Origin: CAYFVR01 sp046541515
GTDB lineage: Bacteria; Desulfobacterota; Desulfobacteria; Desulfobacterales; Desulfococcaceae
DNA: 17,528 nt
Direction of reading: 5' to 3'
NCBI GenBank assembly: GCA_046541515.1
Contig: JBKHDD010000102.1
Coordinates: forward strand, 1-17,528
Part shown: positions 7,648-14,825 of the stretch, in pieces
How positions within the stretch are numbered: position 1 is the stretch's first letter
Layout: the number at the start of each line of letters is the position of its first letter
Notes under the pieces: model-generated
What the model saw: only the letters and a program-made list of their open reading frames with translations
Told to the model about the DNA's origin: nothing
The model's database searches: none
Position numbers and translations under genes: made by a program

Positions 7648-9312
7648 TCAGGAGACCGCCACCGATTTTCCCCGTTTTTTCGCCTCTTCGAATTCCTCTC
7701 CGGCGATGACCGATTTGGTCTCGATGGTCACGTTCACCGAGCGCCGGGTTTCGCTGGTTTCCTCGGCGGTGATCTCCAGTCGCCCCTCCTCGTTGAGCTT
7801 GAAGGTGATCTCCACCGGGGTGTTTTCCTTGAGGTCGGTGGGCAGATTGAGCACCGCGGTGCCGATGGTGACGGCGTGTTCCGGATCGGCCACCACCTCG
7901 TTGGATTCGTTTTCCATGATCTGAATGGCCGCGGCGTTCTGGTTGGCCACCGCCGTGCCGAAGGAGCGGGTGGCGGTGATCGGGACGCCGGAGTTCTTCA
8001 GAATCAGGTTGTAGATGATTTCCTTGTCCTCGGAATCGTGGGCGATGACCCCGAAGCTCTTGCTGGTGACGTTGGTGATGGTCATCCGGGATTTGTGCAC
8101 GTCGGAGACCGAATAGCCGGTGTCGTCGGCCACCAGCTGTTCCACCTCGCCCAGCAGGTCGGCCAGGTCCTGCTCCTGGATTTCCTCCACGGTTTTCCCG
8201 GTCTTGCGGGCCACCTGGGCCTTCAGCTCTTCCTGAAGGTAAAGCTTCCATCCGTAGATGGCCGCCCCTTTGGCCACCGCCTCGTCGGGGTCGAACAGCT
8301 TGGCCTGAAGCCCGAACTCCTGGCTGACGCGGCGGGACACCTGGGGCATGCGGGTGGAGCCGCCCACCAGGATGATCTCGTCGAATTTGCCGTAGCCCTT
8401 CTTGCCGGCCTCGCCCAGCATTTCATGGGTCAGGGAGACGGTGCGCTCCAAGAGGTCCTGGGTCATGTTTTCGAAGGTTTTGCGCTCCAGCTGCACCTTG
8501 ACCCGCTCGCCCCCGTGGGTGATCAGGATCGGAGTCTTCTCCCGCTGGGTGAGGATTTTTTTGGCGCGCTCCGCCGACAGCAACAGGTCCTGGCAGGTGT
8601 CCGCGTCTTCCAGAATGTCCTCGGTGATGCCCGTCTGGTTCTGGAACTCGCCCACCAGATGGGCCACGATCCGGTCGTCCCAATCTTTGCCGCCCAGATT
8701 GTGATCGCCGCCGGTGCAGATCACCTCGATGGATTCCCCGGGCTTCACGTCGATCATGGTGATGTCGAAGGTGCCGCCGCCCAGGTCGTAGACCAGCACC
8801 ACTCGCTCCCGGTCCGATTCCATGGTGCCGTAGGCGATGGCCGCCGCGGTGGGCTCGTTGATGATCTGCCGCACGTTGAAGCCGGCGATTTCCCCGGCCC
8901 GGCGGGTGGCCTCCCTCTCGTTGATGCCGAAATAGGCCGGACAGGTGATCACCACGTCGGTGATGCCCTCCTCCCCCAGCGACTGTTCGGCGTCCTGGAC
9001 GATCTTTCGGAGGACGTAGCTGGAAATTTCCTCGGCCCGATAGTGCTTTTCGTTGTGCTCGAACAGAAAGTTGGGTTCGCCCATGGACCGCTTGACGAAA
9101 CTGACCACGTCCTCGGGGTAGAGCTTGGCGCTTTCCTTGGCCACGTCCCCCACCACGATGTTGTCCCCGTCGAAAAAGACCACCGAAGGGGTGACGTGCT
9201 GGTTTTCCGCGTTGGGAATCACGATTGGCTTGCCGTATTCGTCCACGCAGGCGATGGAGGAGTAGGTGGTTCCCAGGTCGATGCCAAAGATTCGCTTCAT
9301 TCCATTACTCAT
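7648..9312 (-). CDS. Atypical lidless Hsp70 (DnaK-like) chaperone
   Basis: This is an ATP-driven protein-folding chaperone of the Hsp70 family, 554 residues from ATG 9312 (ribosome site AAGGGA, 7 bases upstream). The nucleotide-binding domain is intact: phosphate-1 IFGIDLGTTYSS (8-19), Lys74, phosphate-2 YDLGGGTFD (175-183) and adenosine motif ILVGGSTRMP (314-323). The DnaK Thr199 site reads GDHNLGG, so that Thr is absent, as in some specialised Hsp70s. After the ATPase, residues about 355-417 are extra, helix-rich sequence where the short DVLLLDV-type linker of DnaK should be. The beta substrate-binding domain (about 420-533) follows, and the chain ends about 20 residues later, so the helical lid is missing (DnaK has about 640 residues). 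The start overlaps the GrpE-like stop by 8 nt (ATGAGTAA), indicating coupled translation. It is a specialised Hsp70, not the housekeeping DnaK. Confidence 0.93.
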   Translation of the reverse strand: MSNGMKRIFGIDLGTTYSSIACVDEYGKPIVIPNAENQHVTPSVVFFDGDNIVVGDVAKESAKLYPEDVVSFVKRSMGEPNFLFEHNEKHYRAEEISSYVLRKIVQDAEQSLGEEGITDVVITCPAYFGINEREATRRAGEIAGFNVRQIINEPTAAAIAYGTMESDRERVVLVYDLGGGTFDITMIDVKPGESIEVICTGGDHNLGGKDWDDRIVAHLVGEFQNQTGITEDILEDADTCQDLLLSAERAKKILTQREKTPILITHGGERVKVQLERKTFENMTQDLLERTVSLTHEMLGEAGKKGYGKFDEIILVGGSTRMPQVSRRVSQEFGLQAKLFDPDEAVAKGAAIYGWKLYLQEELKAQVARKTGKTVEEIQEQDLADLLGEVEQLVADDTGYSVSDVHKSRMTITNVTSKSFGVIAHDSEDKEIIYNLILKNSGVPITATRSFGTAVANQNAAAIQIMENESNEVVADPEHAVTIGTAVLNLPTDLKENTPVEITFKLNEEGRLEITAEETSETRRSVNVTIETKSVIAGEEFEEAKKRGKSVAVS

Positions 9313-10153
9313 CGGGGGTCCCTTCCTGCGTCTCGAACTCGGCGGGGGCCGGCTTGAAAACATGTACCATCACCATCTCCGGACGAATGATCTGTCCGTC
9401 CCATTGATAGCCGGGGTGGACCGTTTCCGCCACTGTTTTGTCCTGGTCGGCGTCCGGAGTCGGCAGCCGCTTGATGGCCCGCTGCCGGGACGGATCGAAA
9501 TCCCGGCTTTCGCAGGTGAACGGCGTCACCCCCTGGCGACTGATCAGGTCTTCGAGTTCCGACGGGATGCCCTCCAGCAGATGGAGCAACTTGGCCGGGT
9601 CCACGTCTTTTTCGTCCATGGCGGCGTAATGTTGGGTCAGCTTCCGGGTGTTGTCGATGAACTGGATCACGTCCATGACGAGGGAGCGGAGATGGGATTT
9701 GACGATGTCGTTTTTGTAGGCTTGCAACTCCTGATGGAGGCCGTCGATGATCTTGTTCTTCTGGGCGTCGTTTTTCAGCTTGAACTCGAAGTCCCGCCGC
9801 AGTTCTTCCAAGCCTCCGTGAATCTCCTCCAGCTTGATCTGGATCGGGTCGATGATTTCGTCGTCGTCCTCGCCGGCGATCAGATACCCCGGGTCGTCAT
9901 CCATTCCCGGAGGCTCCCCTTCGGAGGGCCCCGTTGGAGAGGTTTCGGGCGGGGACGACGCCGGCGCCGGGGCGGAAAGATGCGTCGGCGTTTCGGCGGG
10001 CGGTTCCGGAGGGTCCGTCGATTCGGAGGGTTCCCCGGAATCCGGAACGCCTTCGTTGATGTACCGGTCCCATGCGGCTTCGGAGTCCTGGGCCGGATCA
10101 GGTGGGGATTGGGGTGAATTGGCGGCGCCGGAGCCGTGGGACTCGTTGCTCAT
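9305..10153 (-). CDS. GrpE-like nucleotide exchange factor with long disordered N-terminus
   Basis: GrpE proteins release ADP from Hsp70; the partner here is the Hsp70 encoded immediately downstream with an 8-nt overlap. Residues 1-100 are rich in Pro, Ser, Glu and Asp and look disordered. Residues about 104-175 form the long dimerising helix. Residues about 205-268 match the GrpE beta head (FDPSRQRAI, then HPGYQWDGQIIRPEMVMVHVF, comparable to FDPNVHQAI and KGYTLNGRTIRAAMV in E. coli GrpE). The usual His of the FDPxxH motif is Gln224. At 282 residues it is longer than E. coli GrpE (197), mostly because of the N-terminus. ATG 10153 is preceded by GAAGGGA. It is the first gene of the cluster, behind the promoter at 10270-10298. 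It is probably dedicated to this Hsp70, with a separate housekeeping grpE elsewhere (inference). Confidence 0.9.
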   Translation of the reverse strand: MSNESHGSGAANSPQSPPDPAQDSEAAWDRYINEGVPDSGEPSESTDPPEPPAETPTHLSAPAPASSPPETSPTGPSEGEPPGMDDDPGYLIAGEDDDEIIDPIQIKLEEIHGGLEELRRDFEFKLKNDAQKNKIIDGLHQELQAYKNDIVKSHLRSLVMDVIQFIDNTRKLTQHYAAMDEKDVDPAKLLHLLEGIPSELEDLISRQGVTPFTCESRDFDPSRQRAIKRLPTPDADQDKTVAETVHPGYQWDGQIIRPEMVMVHVFKPAPAEFETQEGTPDE

Positions 10154-10269
10154 CGGGATCGTTCCCTTCGGTGCGGTTGTTTATACGAAATCGCGGGGAA
10201 AAATGCAATCGGCGCGCGGGGCGTAGGCGGCGTCGATGTTGATTTCGCAAGATACCAGTTTAACAAAAA

Positions 10270-10298
10270 AATATATCGGAGGGCGGCCGGAGTGTCAA
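10270..10298 (-). promoter_or_regulatory. Near-consensus sigma-70 promoter of the Hsp70 cluster
   Basis: On the minus strand TTGACA (10298-10293) and TATATT (10275-10270) are separated by exactly 17 bp, 5 of 6 at -10 and 6 of 6 at -35. Transcription would start near 10263, leaving a leader of about 110 bases before the GrpE-like ATG. No CIRCE element (TTAGCACTC inverted repeat) was seen. The rest of the 10154-10481 gap holds the palindrome and the opposite promoter, and nothing else I recognise. Confidence 0.75.
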
Positions 10299-10304
10299 CG
10301 AGAA

Positions 10305-10323
10305 TCCCTGCCGACGGCAGGGA
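10305..10323. promoter_or_regulatory. Perfect 19-bp palindrome between divergent promoters
   Basis: TCCCTGCCG-A-CGGCAGGGA has 9-bp perfect arms around a central A. Six bases separate it from the -35 of the minus-strand cluster promoter (10298), and six bases from the TTGCGC -35 of the plus-strand lipoprotein promoter (10330). This symmetric position fits a binding site for one dimeric regulator acting on both promoters. A hairpin role is less likely, as neither predicted transcript includes it. Confidence 0.6.
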
Positions 10324-10329
10324 AACGGG

Positions 10330-10359
10330 TTGCGCCGGTCGGGGTCGCCCGCCTATAGT
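10330..10359 (+). promoter_or_regulatory. Candidate promoter of the lipoprotein gene
   Basis: TTGCGC (10330-10335) and TATAGT (10354-10359) are 18 bp apart, which is a moderate sigma-70 match. The predicted leader to the ATG at 10482 is about 115 bases. It lies back to back with the stronger Hsp70-cluster promoter. Confidence 0.45.
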
Positions 10360-10481
10360 GGGCCAAATCGGTCCGCCGGCCCTCCTTTTTTCGCTCCGGA
10401 CGACCCCAGGGCGCCCATCGCCCATGGAGCCCCCGGGTCGATCCCGGGCCGGATCGCCTTCACCCCAAGCCGGAATTTCCC

Positions 10482-12290
10482 ATGAAAACTCCGTCGTCCA
10501 TTTTGTTGATCGCCCTGATTGGCACCCTCTTGTTGACCACTCCCGCCGGATGCGGCCAGAAAATCGCACCGAAAGCGTCCGTGGCCGACCAGATGCCGGC
10601 CGCCGCGGAAATGGCCGTGACCGCGCCGGGTCTGGTCGCCCTTTTCGAACATTTTTCGGTGACCGAGTCCACGATTTTCGGCCGGGCGGTTCCGGCGAAG
10701 CGATGGCAGGCCCGGCTCGGCTTCAATCCGCTGGTCCCGGCCGCTTGGGCGGAGCGGGGGATTGATCCCGCCGGCCCGATGGCCCTGGCGTTGCGCGGCC
10801 TGGACCTCGAACTTCCCGCCGACGTCGCCGGAGCGCCCGTGGGCGACGCCGTCCTCGGGGCGGATTTCGCGTTGCTGATCTGCCTGCCGGCGGCGGACCT
10901 GGACAACGCCCGGTCCGCCGCCCGAAATTTGGTGGAGACCGCCCTGCCCGACGCGGTGGTGGCCGAGGAAGCGGGGATTCTTCGGTTCTCCTCGGCGGCC
11001 GAAAACGTGCAGGGCGCGGTGGCCGACCGAAACGATACTCTGCTGGTGGCCCTGGGGCCGGGGGGCGGCGCCCTTCCGCTGATTCAGGATGCCTTGAACG
11101 CCGAGGACCGCCTTTCGGGCGTCGAGGGCTACAAGGCCGCGGCGAGATCCATGGGACCCGAGGACGACCTGCTGGTCTTCGCCGATTTCGTTCGCCTCCG
11201 CGATCGGCTTCGGGCCGCCGGCGAAACCTTGGAAGGGGCGGGGATTCTGGCCGACCAGGCAAAACGAATGGCCCGCTACGCGGCCGATTATCGCTGGGGC
11301 GCGGCCTGGCTCGACCTGGACCGTTCCGATCTTCGGGTCGCCGGCATGGTGGCGGTCCGGAAAGATTCGCCGCTGTCGGGCGCGCTGACCGACAAGCGGC
11401 CGGGGCGCAAGCCGCTGCTCCACGTGCCGTCTCCGCCGCTGTTGCTTGCCCTGGGCGGCATGGCGCCCGAAACCGGCCTCCGCACCCTCCGGGAGGGGAT
11501 GACCGAGTCGGAGCGGGAAGCGTTCGACGCCCGGATGGCGGCGGCGGGGGCGCAACTGGGGATCGACCTGGAACGGGACCTCGTCGAAAATTTCACCGGA
11601 GGCTTCGGATTTGGCGTCTTTGACGGCGTCAGCCTCAACATGGCCAACCACAACACCATCTTTTCCGCCGGGGTGAAGGACGCCGAAAAGGCCCGGAAGA
11701 CCCTCGACGCCGCGGCCGACCGGCTCCGCCAGCAAGGCGGGATGACGGTTACCGAAACCCGGGTGGGGGAAACCGACGCCTACGCCCTCAACGTGCTGGG
11801 CTTCCTCCAGTTTTTCGTCGGGGTCCACGAAGACCGGCTGCTGGTCTCCGCCGGGCGGCGGATGTTCCAGGAGGCGGTGTCGGCCGAGGCGCCCCGGCCG
11901 GGGCCGGACCCCGAGGTGGCCGCCGCCTGGGCGGAGGACCCCGCCGTGTTTTACCTGGACGTGGACCAGCTGGTCCAGGCCGGCCGCAATTTCAGTTTTC
12001 TGCCGGCCCGGCTCAACCGGGGCCGGCCGATGGACGCCCGGGCCGCGGAGCCGTTGAAGGATTTTCGCTACCTGATGTCCAGCGCCCGGACCGACGGAGA
12101 CCGGATGATCGGCGAACTCCGCGTGGCCACCCGCTTTTCCGAGCCGTTTTTTCAGGCGGTGGTTCCGGCGGCCCGGGCGCTGGCGGAGCGGCTGTCTCGC
12201 CGCCCCGCGGTCGGGGGGAGTCCGTCGGAGGCGCCGGCCGCTACTCCGTCGGCGGATTCGGGGGACGATCCGCCAGCGCGTTCAGAGTGA
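10482..12290 (+). CDS. Putative lipoprotein of unknown function (possibly DUF3352-like)
   Basis: This 602-residue protein begins with a lipoprotein-type signal peptide: MKTP, a hydrophobic core at 7-19, and TTPAGC with Cys24 as the probable lipid-attachment residue. Pro at -3 is unusual for a lipobox. The mature part is soluble, mixed alpha/beta, Ala- and Asp-rich, with no cysteine motif I recognise. The opening ADQMPAAAEMAVTAPGLVALFEHF and repeated segments ending in phrases such as NDTLLVALG and EDRLLVSAG recall DUF3352-type secreted proteins; this is a tentative match from memory. It ends in a Pro/Ala/Ser/Asp-rich tail. The ribosome site is weak (CGGAA). It is divergent from the GrpE/Hsp70 cluster across a shared regulatory region, suggesting a link to envelope status (inference). 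Its last 50 bp overlap the 3' end of the convergent phosphofructokinase gene. Confidence 0.8.
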   Translation: MKTPSSILLIALIGTLLLTTPAGCGQKIAPKASVADQMPAAAEMAVTAPGLVALFEHFSVTESTIFGRAVPAKRWQARLGFNPLVPAAWAERGIDPAGPMALALRGLDLELPADVAGAPVGDAVLGADFALLICLPAADLDNARSAARNLVETALPDAVVAEEAGILRFSSAAENVQGAVADRNDTLLVALGPGGGALPLIQDALNAEDRLSGVEGYKAAARSMGPEDDLLVFADFVRLRDRLRAAGETLEGAGILADQAKRMARYAADYRWGAAWLDLDRSDLRVAGMVAVRKDSPLSGALTDKRPGRKPLLHVPSPPLLLALGGMAPETGLRTLREGMTESEREAFDARMAAAGAQLGIDLERDLVENFTGGFGFGVFDGVSLNMANHNTIFSAGVKDAEKARKTLDAAADRLRQQGGMTVTETRVGETDAYALNVLGFLQFFVGVHEDRLLVSAGRRMFQEAVSAEAPRPGPDPEVAAAWAEDPAVFYLDVDQLVQAGRNFSFLPARLNRGRPMDARAAEPLKDFRYLMSSARTDGDRMIGELRVATRFSEPFFQAVVPAARALAERLSRRPAVGGSPSEAPAATPSADSGDDPPARSE

Positions 12291-14349
12291 GGGTGAGCGG
12301 TCGGCTGTCCTCGCTTTGCCCCAAAAACCGGATCGGGCCGGGGCGCCGGTATTCGTCGTCTCCGGGCCGGGCCGCCAGCCATTCCTCCCGTTTGGCCTTC
12401 GCCACCCGGAAGGCCACCGATTCCAAATCCACCACGCTTTTTTCCAGCACCAGCGCCAGCCGCCCCTTGCGCTCCTCCAGCCGCATCATCGGGGCGATGG
12501 GAACGCCCATGGGCTCCCAGGTCTCAAAGTCGAATTCCAGGTTGCGGATGGCGGCCATCTGGCCGGTGGCCCCGTTGGCGATGAGGCTGAAGACCGTGAG
12601 CCCCAGGTTGTAGGTGTAGATGCAGTCGAACTGGGTGGGATCGCTGCCCCGGCCGTCGTAGCCGAAAAAGTGGGTCTGGGTCTTCACGTTGGGCATGGAG
12701 GCGTTGTAAATTTTTTCCAGCGCCGGCGGCAGGGAATCCGTCGTCGACAGCGCCTCGGCCCGCTCCAGTTCGGTTCGCAGGGTCTTGACGGAAATGATCG
12801 ACGGCTTGAGCAATAGCCATTCCTCGCCCCAGTTCCGGAAGAGCGCCGGGCCGAAACGCTCCGGATCGACCCCGCCTTTGTCCAGCGTTTTCCGGTAGTA
12901 GTCCCGGTGGATGCCGATCTTGTACTCGCCCCGTTCCCGCAAAATCTTGAGATAGTCGCGGACCAGCCCCAGCACCACGTCTTCGGTGGGCACCTGGGAA
13001 AAGGGGAAATTGCCGTGGCTGTCCCGCTCCATCAGCAGGCCCTCCTGGAAGAAGGGCGGGATGTCGTTGAACAGGTCGTCGTCCCGGGTGTTCCAGATGG
13101 AGGAGGCGGTTTCGTCGTCCCGCGACCGGCGGGCCAGCCGCCGGAGGTAGTCGAGCTTGTCCTCCAGCGCGGGGAAGTCGTGGTGGAAGGCCTGGTCGTG
13201 GGTTTCGTTGTACTCGGCGATAATGGTGTTGAGTTTGATGATGAAGACCTGGATTTCGTTGATGAACTCCAGAATGCCCTCGGGAATCACCACGACGCCG
13301 TAGTTTTTGCCCACCGCGGCCCGGCGGACGATGCCGTCGCAGATGACCCGGGAGAGGTGGCGAAGGGTCATGCCGTAGGCGGTGTAGTCCACCGTGCCCT
13401 CGGCCTCCGCCTTTTTGAGCCGTTTTTCGTCCACGAAATCGGCCATGTCTTCGCCGATGAAGGTCATGTTGGGATGGGCCTGGAAGGCCACCTCCAGGGC
13501 CAGATGGCTGGCCACCCGGCCCATCACCTTGCAGAAATGCCAGTACTTGACGTCGCTGCTGGCGTCGGTGCTGAGGCTGCTGACCGAGTTGGCGAAGGCC
13601 CGGGCCGCCGTGTGAAAGCCGAAGGAGATCGCGCAGAGGCTTCGGCCCTTGTCGTCCCGGACCTGGATGTCGCCGTCGATGGTTTTGGGCACGCCGATCA
13701 CCTGGACGCCGTCCTCGAACATCTCCTGGGCCAGAAAGGCGGCGTTGGTGTTGGAGTCGTCCCCGCCCACCACCACCAGGGCGTCCAGCCCCAGTTCGCG
13801 GCAGGTTTCCCGGGAGAGGCGCATTTTCTCGGCGGTGTCGATTTTGGCGCGGCCGGTTTTGATGAGCGTGAAGCCGCCCAGGTTCCGGTACTCGTCCACC
13901 TTTTCGCGGGTCAGCTCCACCGCCTCGCCCTCGATGATGCCGTCGGGTCCCATCAAAAAGCCCAGAATCCGATTTTCCGGATTGGCCTCCCGGGCCGCGT
14001 CGAACAGACCGGCGATGACGTTGTGCCCGCCGGGCGCCGGGCCGCCGGAAAAGACGATGCCGATGGTGCGGGGCCGTTCCCAGGATTCCCGGGCCGATTC
14101 GTCGGACTCCGCCGCGGGCGCCACCCGCTGCACCGGATTGTGGATGATGTCGGGAAGCCGCTGTTCCGCTTCTCGATCGGTGGTGAACTTGAAGTCGGGA
14201 TCGGCCTTCAGCGTCGTGCGAGGATGGGAGAAAACTTTGCACCGAGGCGGCACGTAGGCGCGCCGCTCCAGCAGTTCCGGATTGATCCGGCTGGTGACCC
14301 GCTCCACCTCCGGGTGGCGCAACAGGGATTCCAGGGACGCTTTCGACAT
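12241..14349 (-). CDS. pfp: Pyrophosphate-dependent 6-phosphofructokinase, long type
   Basis: This enzyme should interconvert fructose 6-phosphate and fructose 1,6-bisphosphate using pyrophosphate, serving glycolysis or gluconeogenesis in the cytosol (EC 2.7.1.90). The 702 residues show GGPAPGGHNVI (102-112), GGDDSNTNA (195-203) with the second Asp that marks PPi enzymes (GGDGS in ATP enzymes), PKTIDGD (221-227) with the PPi-type Lys222, the MGR motif with ASH (276-282), IPEG (355-358), ERDSHGN (441-447), FFGYDGRG (561-568) and PGPIRF (670-675). These match the long plant/Borrelia-type group, usually about 550-600 residues. About 75 extra residues lie between the ERDSHGN region and FFGYDGRG (near 480-556). 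The start at 14349 has GGAGG 5 bases upstream. It has its own promoter (14406-14435) and overlaps the lipoprotein gene tail to tail. Confidence 0.93.
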   Translation of the reverse strand: MSKASLESLLRHPEVERVTSRINPELLERRAYVPPRCKVFSHPRTTLKADPDFKFTTDREAEQRLPDIIHNPVQRVAPAAESDESARESWERPRTIGIVFSGGPAPGGHNVIAGLFDAAREANPENRILGFLMGPDGIIEGEAVELTREKVDEYRNLGGFTLIKTGRAKIDTAEKMRLSRETCRELGLDALVVVGGDDSNTNAAFLAQEMFEDGVQVIGVPKTIDGDIQVRDDKGRSLCAISFGFHTAARAFANSVSSLSTDASSDVKYWHFCKVMGRVASHLALEVAFQAHPNMTFIGEDMADFVDEKRLKKAEAEGTVDYTAYGMTLRHLSRVICDGIVRRAAVGKNYGVVVIPEGILEFINEIQVFIIKLNTIIAEYNETHDQAFHHDFPALEDKLDYLRRLARRSRDDETASSIWNTRDDDLFNDIPPFFQEGLLMERDSHGNFPFSQVPTEDVVLGLVRDYLKILRERGEYKIGIHRDYYRKTLDKGGVDPERFGPALFRNWGEEWLLLKPSIISVKTLRTELERAEALSTTDSLPPALEKIYNASMPNVKTQTHFFGYDGRGSDPTQFDCIYTYNLGLTVFSLIANGATGQMAAIRNLEFDFETWEPMGVPIAPMMRLEERKGRLALVLEKSVVDLESVAFRVAKAKREEWLAARPGDDEYRRPGPIRFLGQSEDSRPLTLTLNALADRPPNPPTE

Positions 14350-14405
14350 GGGAGCCTCCGATTCGGGTTGAACGTGGTTGGACGCCTGGCTGGGCCGCAG
14401 GCGAA

Positions 14406-14435
14406 ATAGTAGCCGCCGGAAATTTGATATGTCAA
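14406..14435 (-). promoter_or_regulatory. Sigma-70 promoter of the PPi-phosphofructokinase gene
   Basis: On the minus strand TTGACA (14435-14430) and TACTAT (14411-14406) are 18 bp apart in a local AT-rich patch. The predicted leader is about 50 bases. The rest of the stretch to 14601 shows nothing else I can support. Confidence 0.65.
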
Positions 14436-14601
14436 GGCGATTCAGGCCCCCGGAAAGGCCGTCGGCCGTCCAAAAATGGGTTTACATCGGCCGGTTTGCG
14501 GGCTATGAGGAATCGACATCGCGGCCCGGGAAACGCCGGTCCGCGAACCCGCGCCCGCGATGAACCGGACTCGCCGCCCCGGCGAACACCAAGGAGGGCG
14601 A

Positions 14602-14757
14602 ATGAAGCCCAAAAAACAGGCCGCGGAAGTGATCTGCCCCCGCTGCCATCGGACGGAAATCGTCTACCTGCCCGTGGAGGAAATGCCCATGTGTCCGGAC
14701 TGCCGGGACAAGCGCATGGTTTTTCGGGAGTTGCTGACCGAGGGCAAGTCTTACTGA
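14602..14757 (+). CDS. Small zinc-ribbon-like protein
   Basis: This 51-residue protein begins MKPKKQAAEV and has two CxxC pairs, Cys12/Cys15 (CPRC) and Cys31/Cys34 (CPDC), separated by 15 residues. That is a classical four-Cys zinc ribbon, followed by a short charged helix. Such proteins may bind nucleic acid or protein, or store metal; the target here cannot be read. ATG 14602 has AAGGAGGG with a 5-7 base gap, so it is preferred to the in-frame ATG at 14560, which would add 14 residues rich in Arg and Gly without a ribosome site. It lies 68 bp before the ABC binding-protein gene on the same strand and may be co-transcribed with it. I know no family name. Confidence 0.75.
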   Translation: MKPKKQAAEVICPRCHRTEIVYLPVEEMPMCPDCRDKRMVFRELLTEGKSY

Positions 14758-14825
14758 CGCTGGGCCGTCGGCCGAACGCCGCGCCCCGCCCGAACCCCAA
14801 TCCCAATTGAACGGAGGAGTCAAGG

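Noticed and set aside
7630..9357. Plus-strand open frame opposite Hsp70
   Set aside because: The minus strand encodes an unmistakable Hsp70. The mirrored frame is a well-known artefact for Hsp70 genes in GC-rich genomes.
9313..9363. Longer Hsp70 start adding 17 residues (MFSSRPPPSSRRRKGPP)
   Set aside because: It is unlike any Hsp70 N-terminus and lacks a ribosome site, while ATG 9312 has AAGGGA upstream and overlaps the GrpE-like stop in a coupled arrangement.
10255..10266. Sigma-54-like TGG and TTGC on the minus strand upstream of the GrpE-like gene
   Set aside because: The spacing between GG and GC is 6 rather than 10 bases, and a near-consensus sigma-70 promoter lies immediately upstream.
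10520..10535. Sigma-54-like sequence TGGCACCCTCTTGTTG on the plus strand
   Set aside because: It has GT where the -12 element requires GC and lies inside the signal-peptide codons of the lipoprotein gene, so it is most likely a chance match.
12907..14409. Plus-strand open frame opposite the phosphofructokinase gene
   Set aside because: Antisense shadow with no ribosome site or domain; the minus strand has all family motifs.
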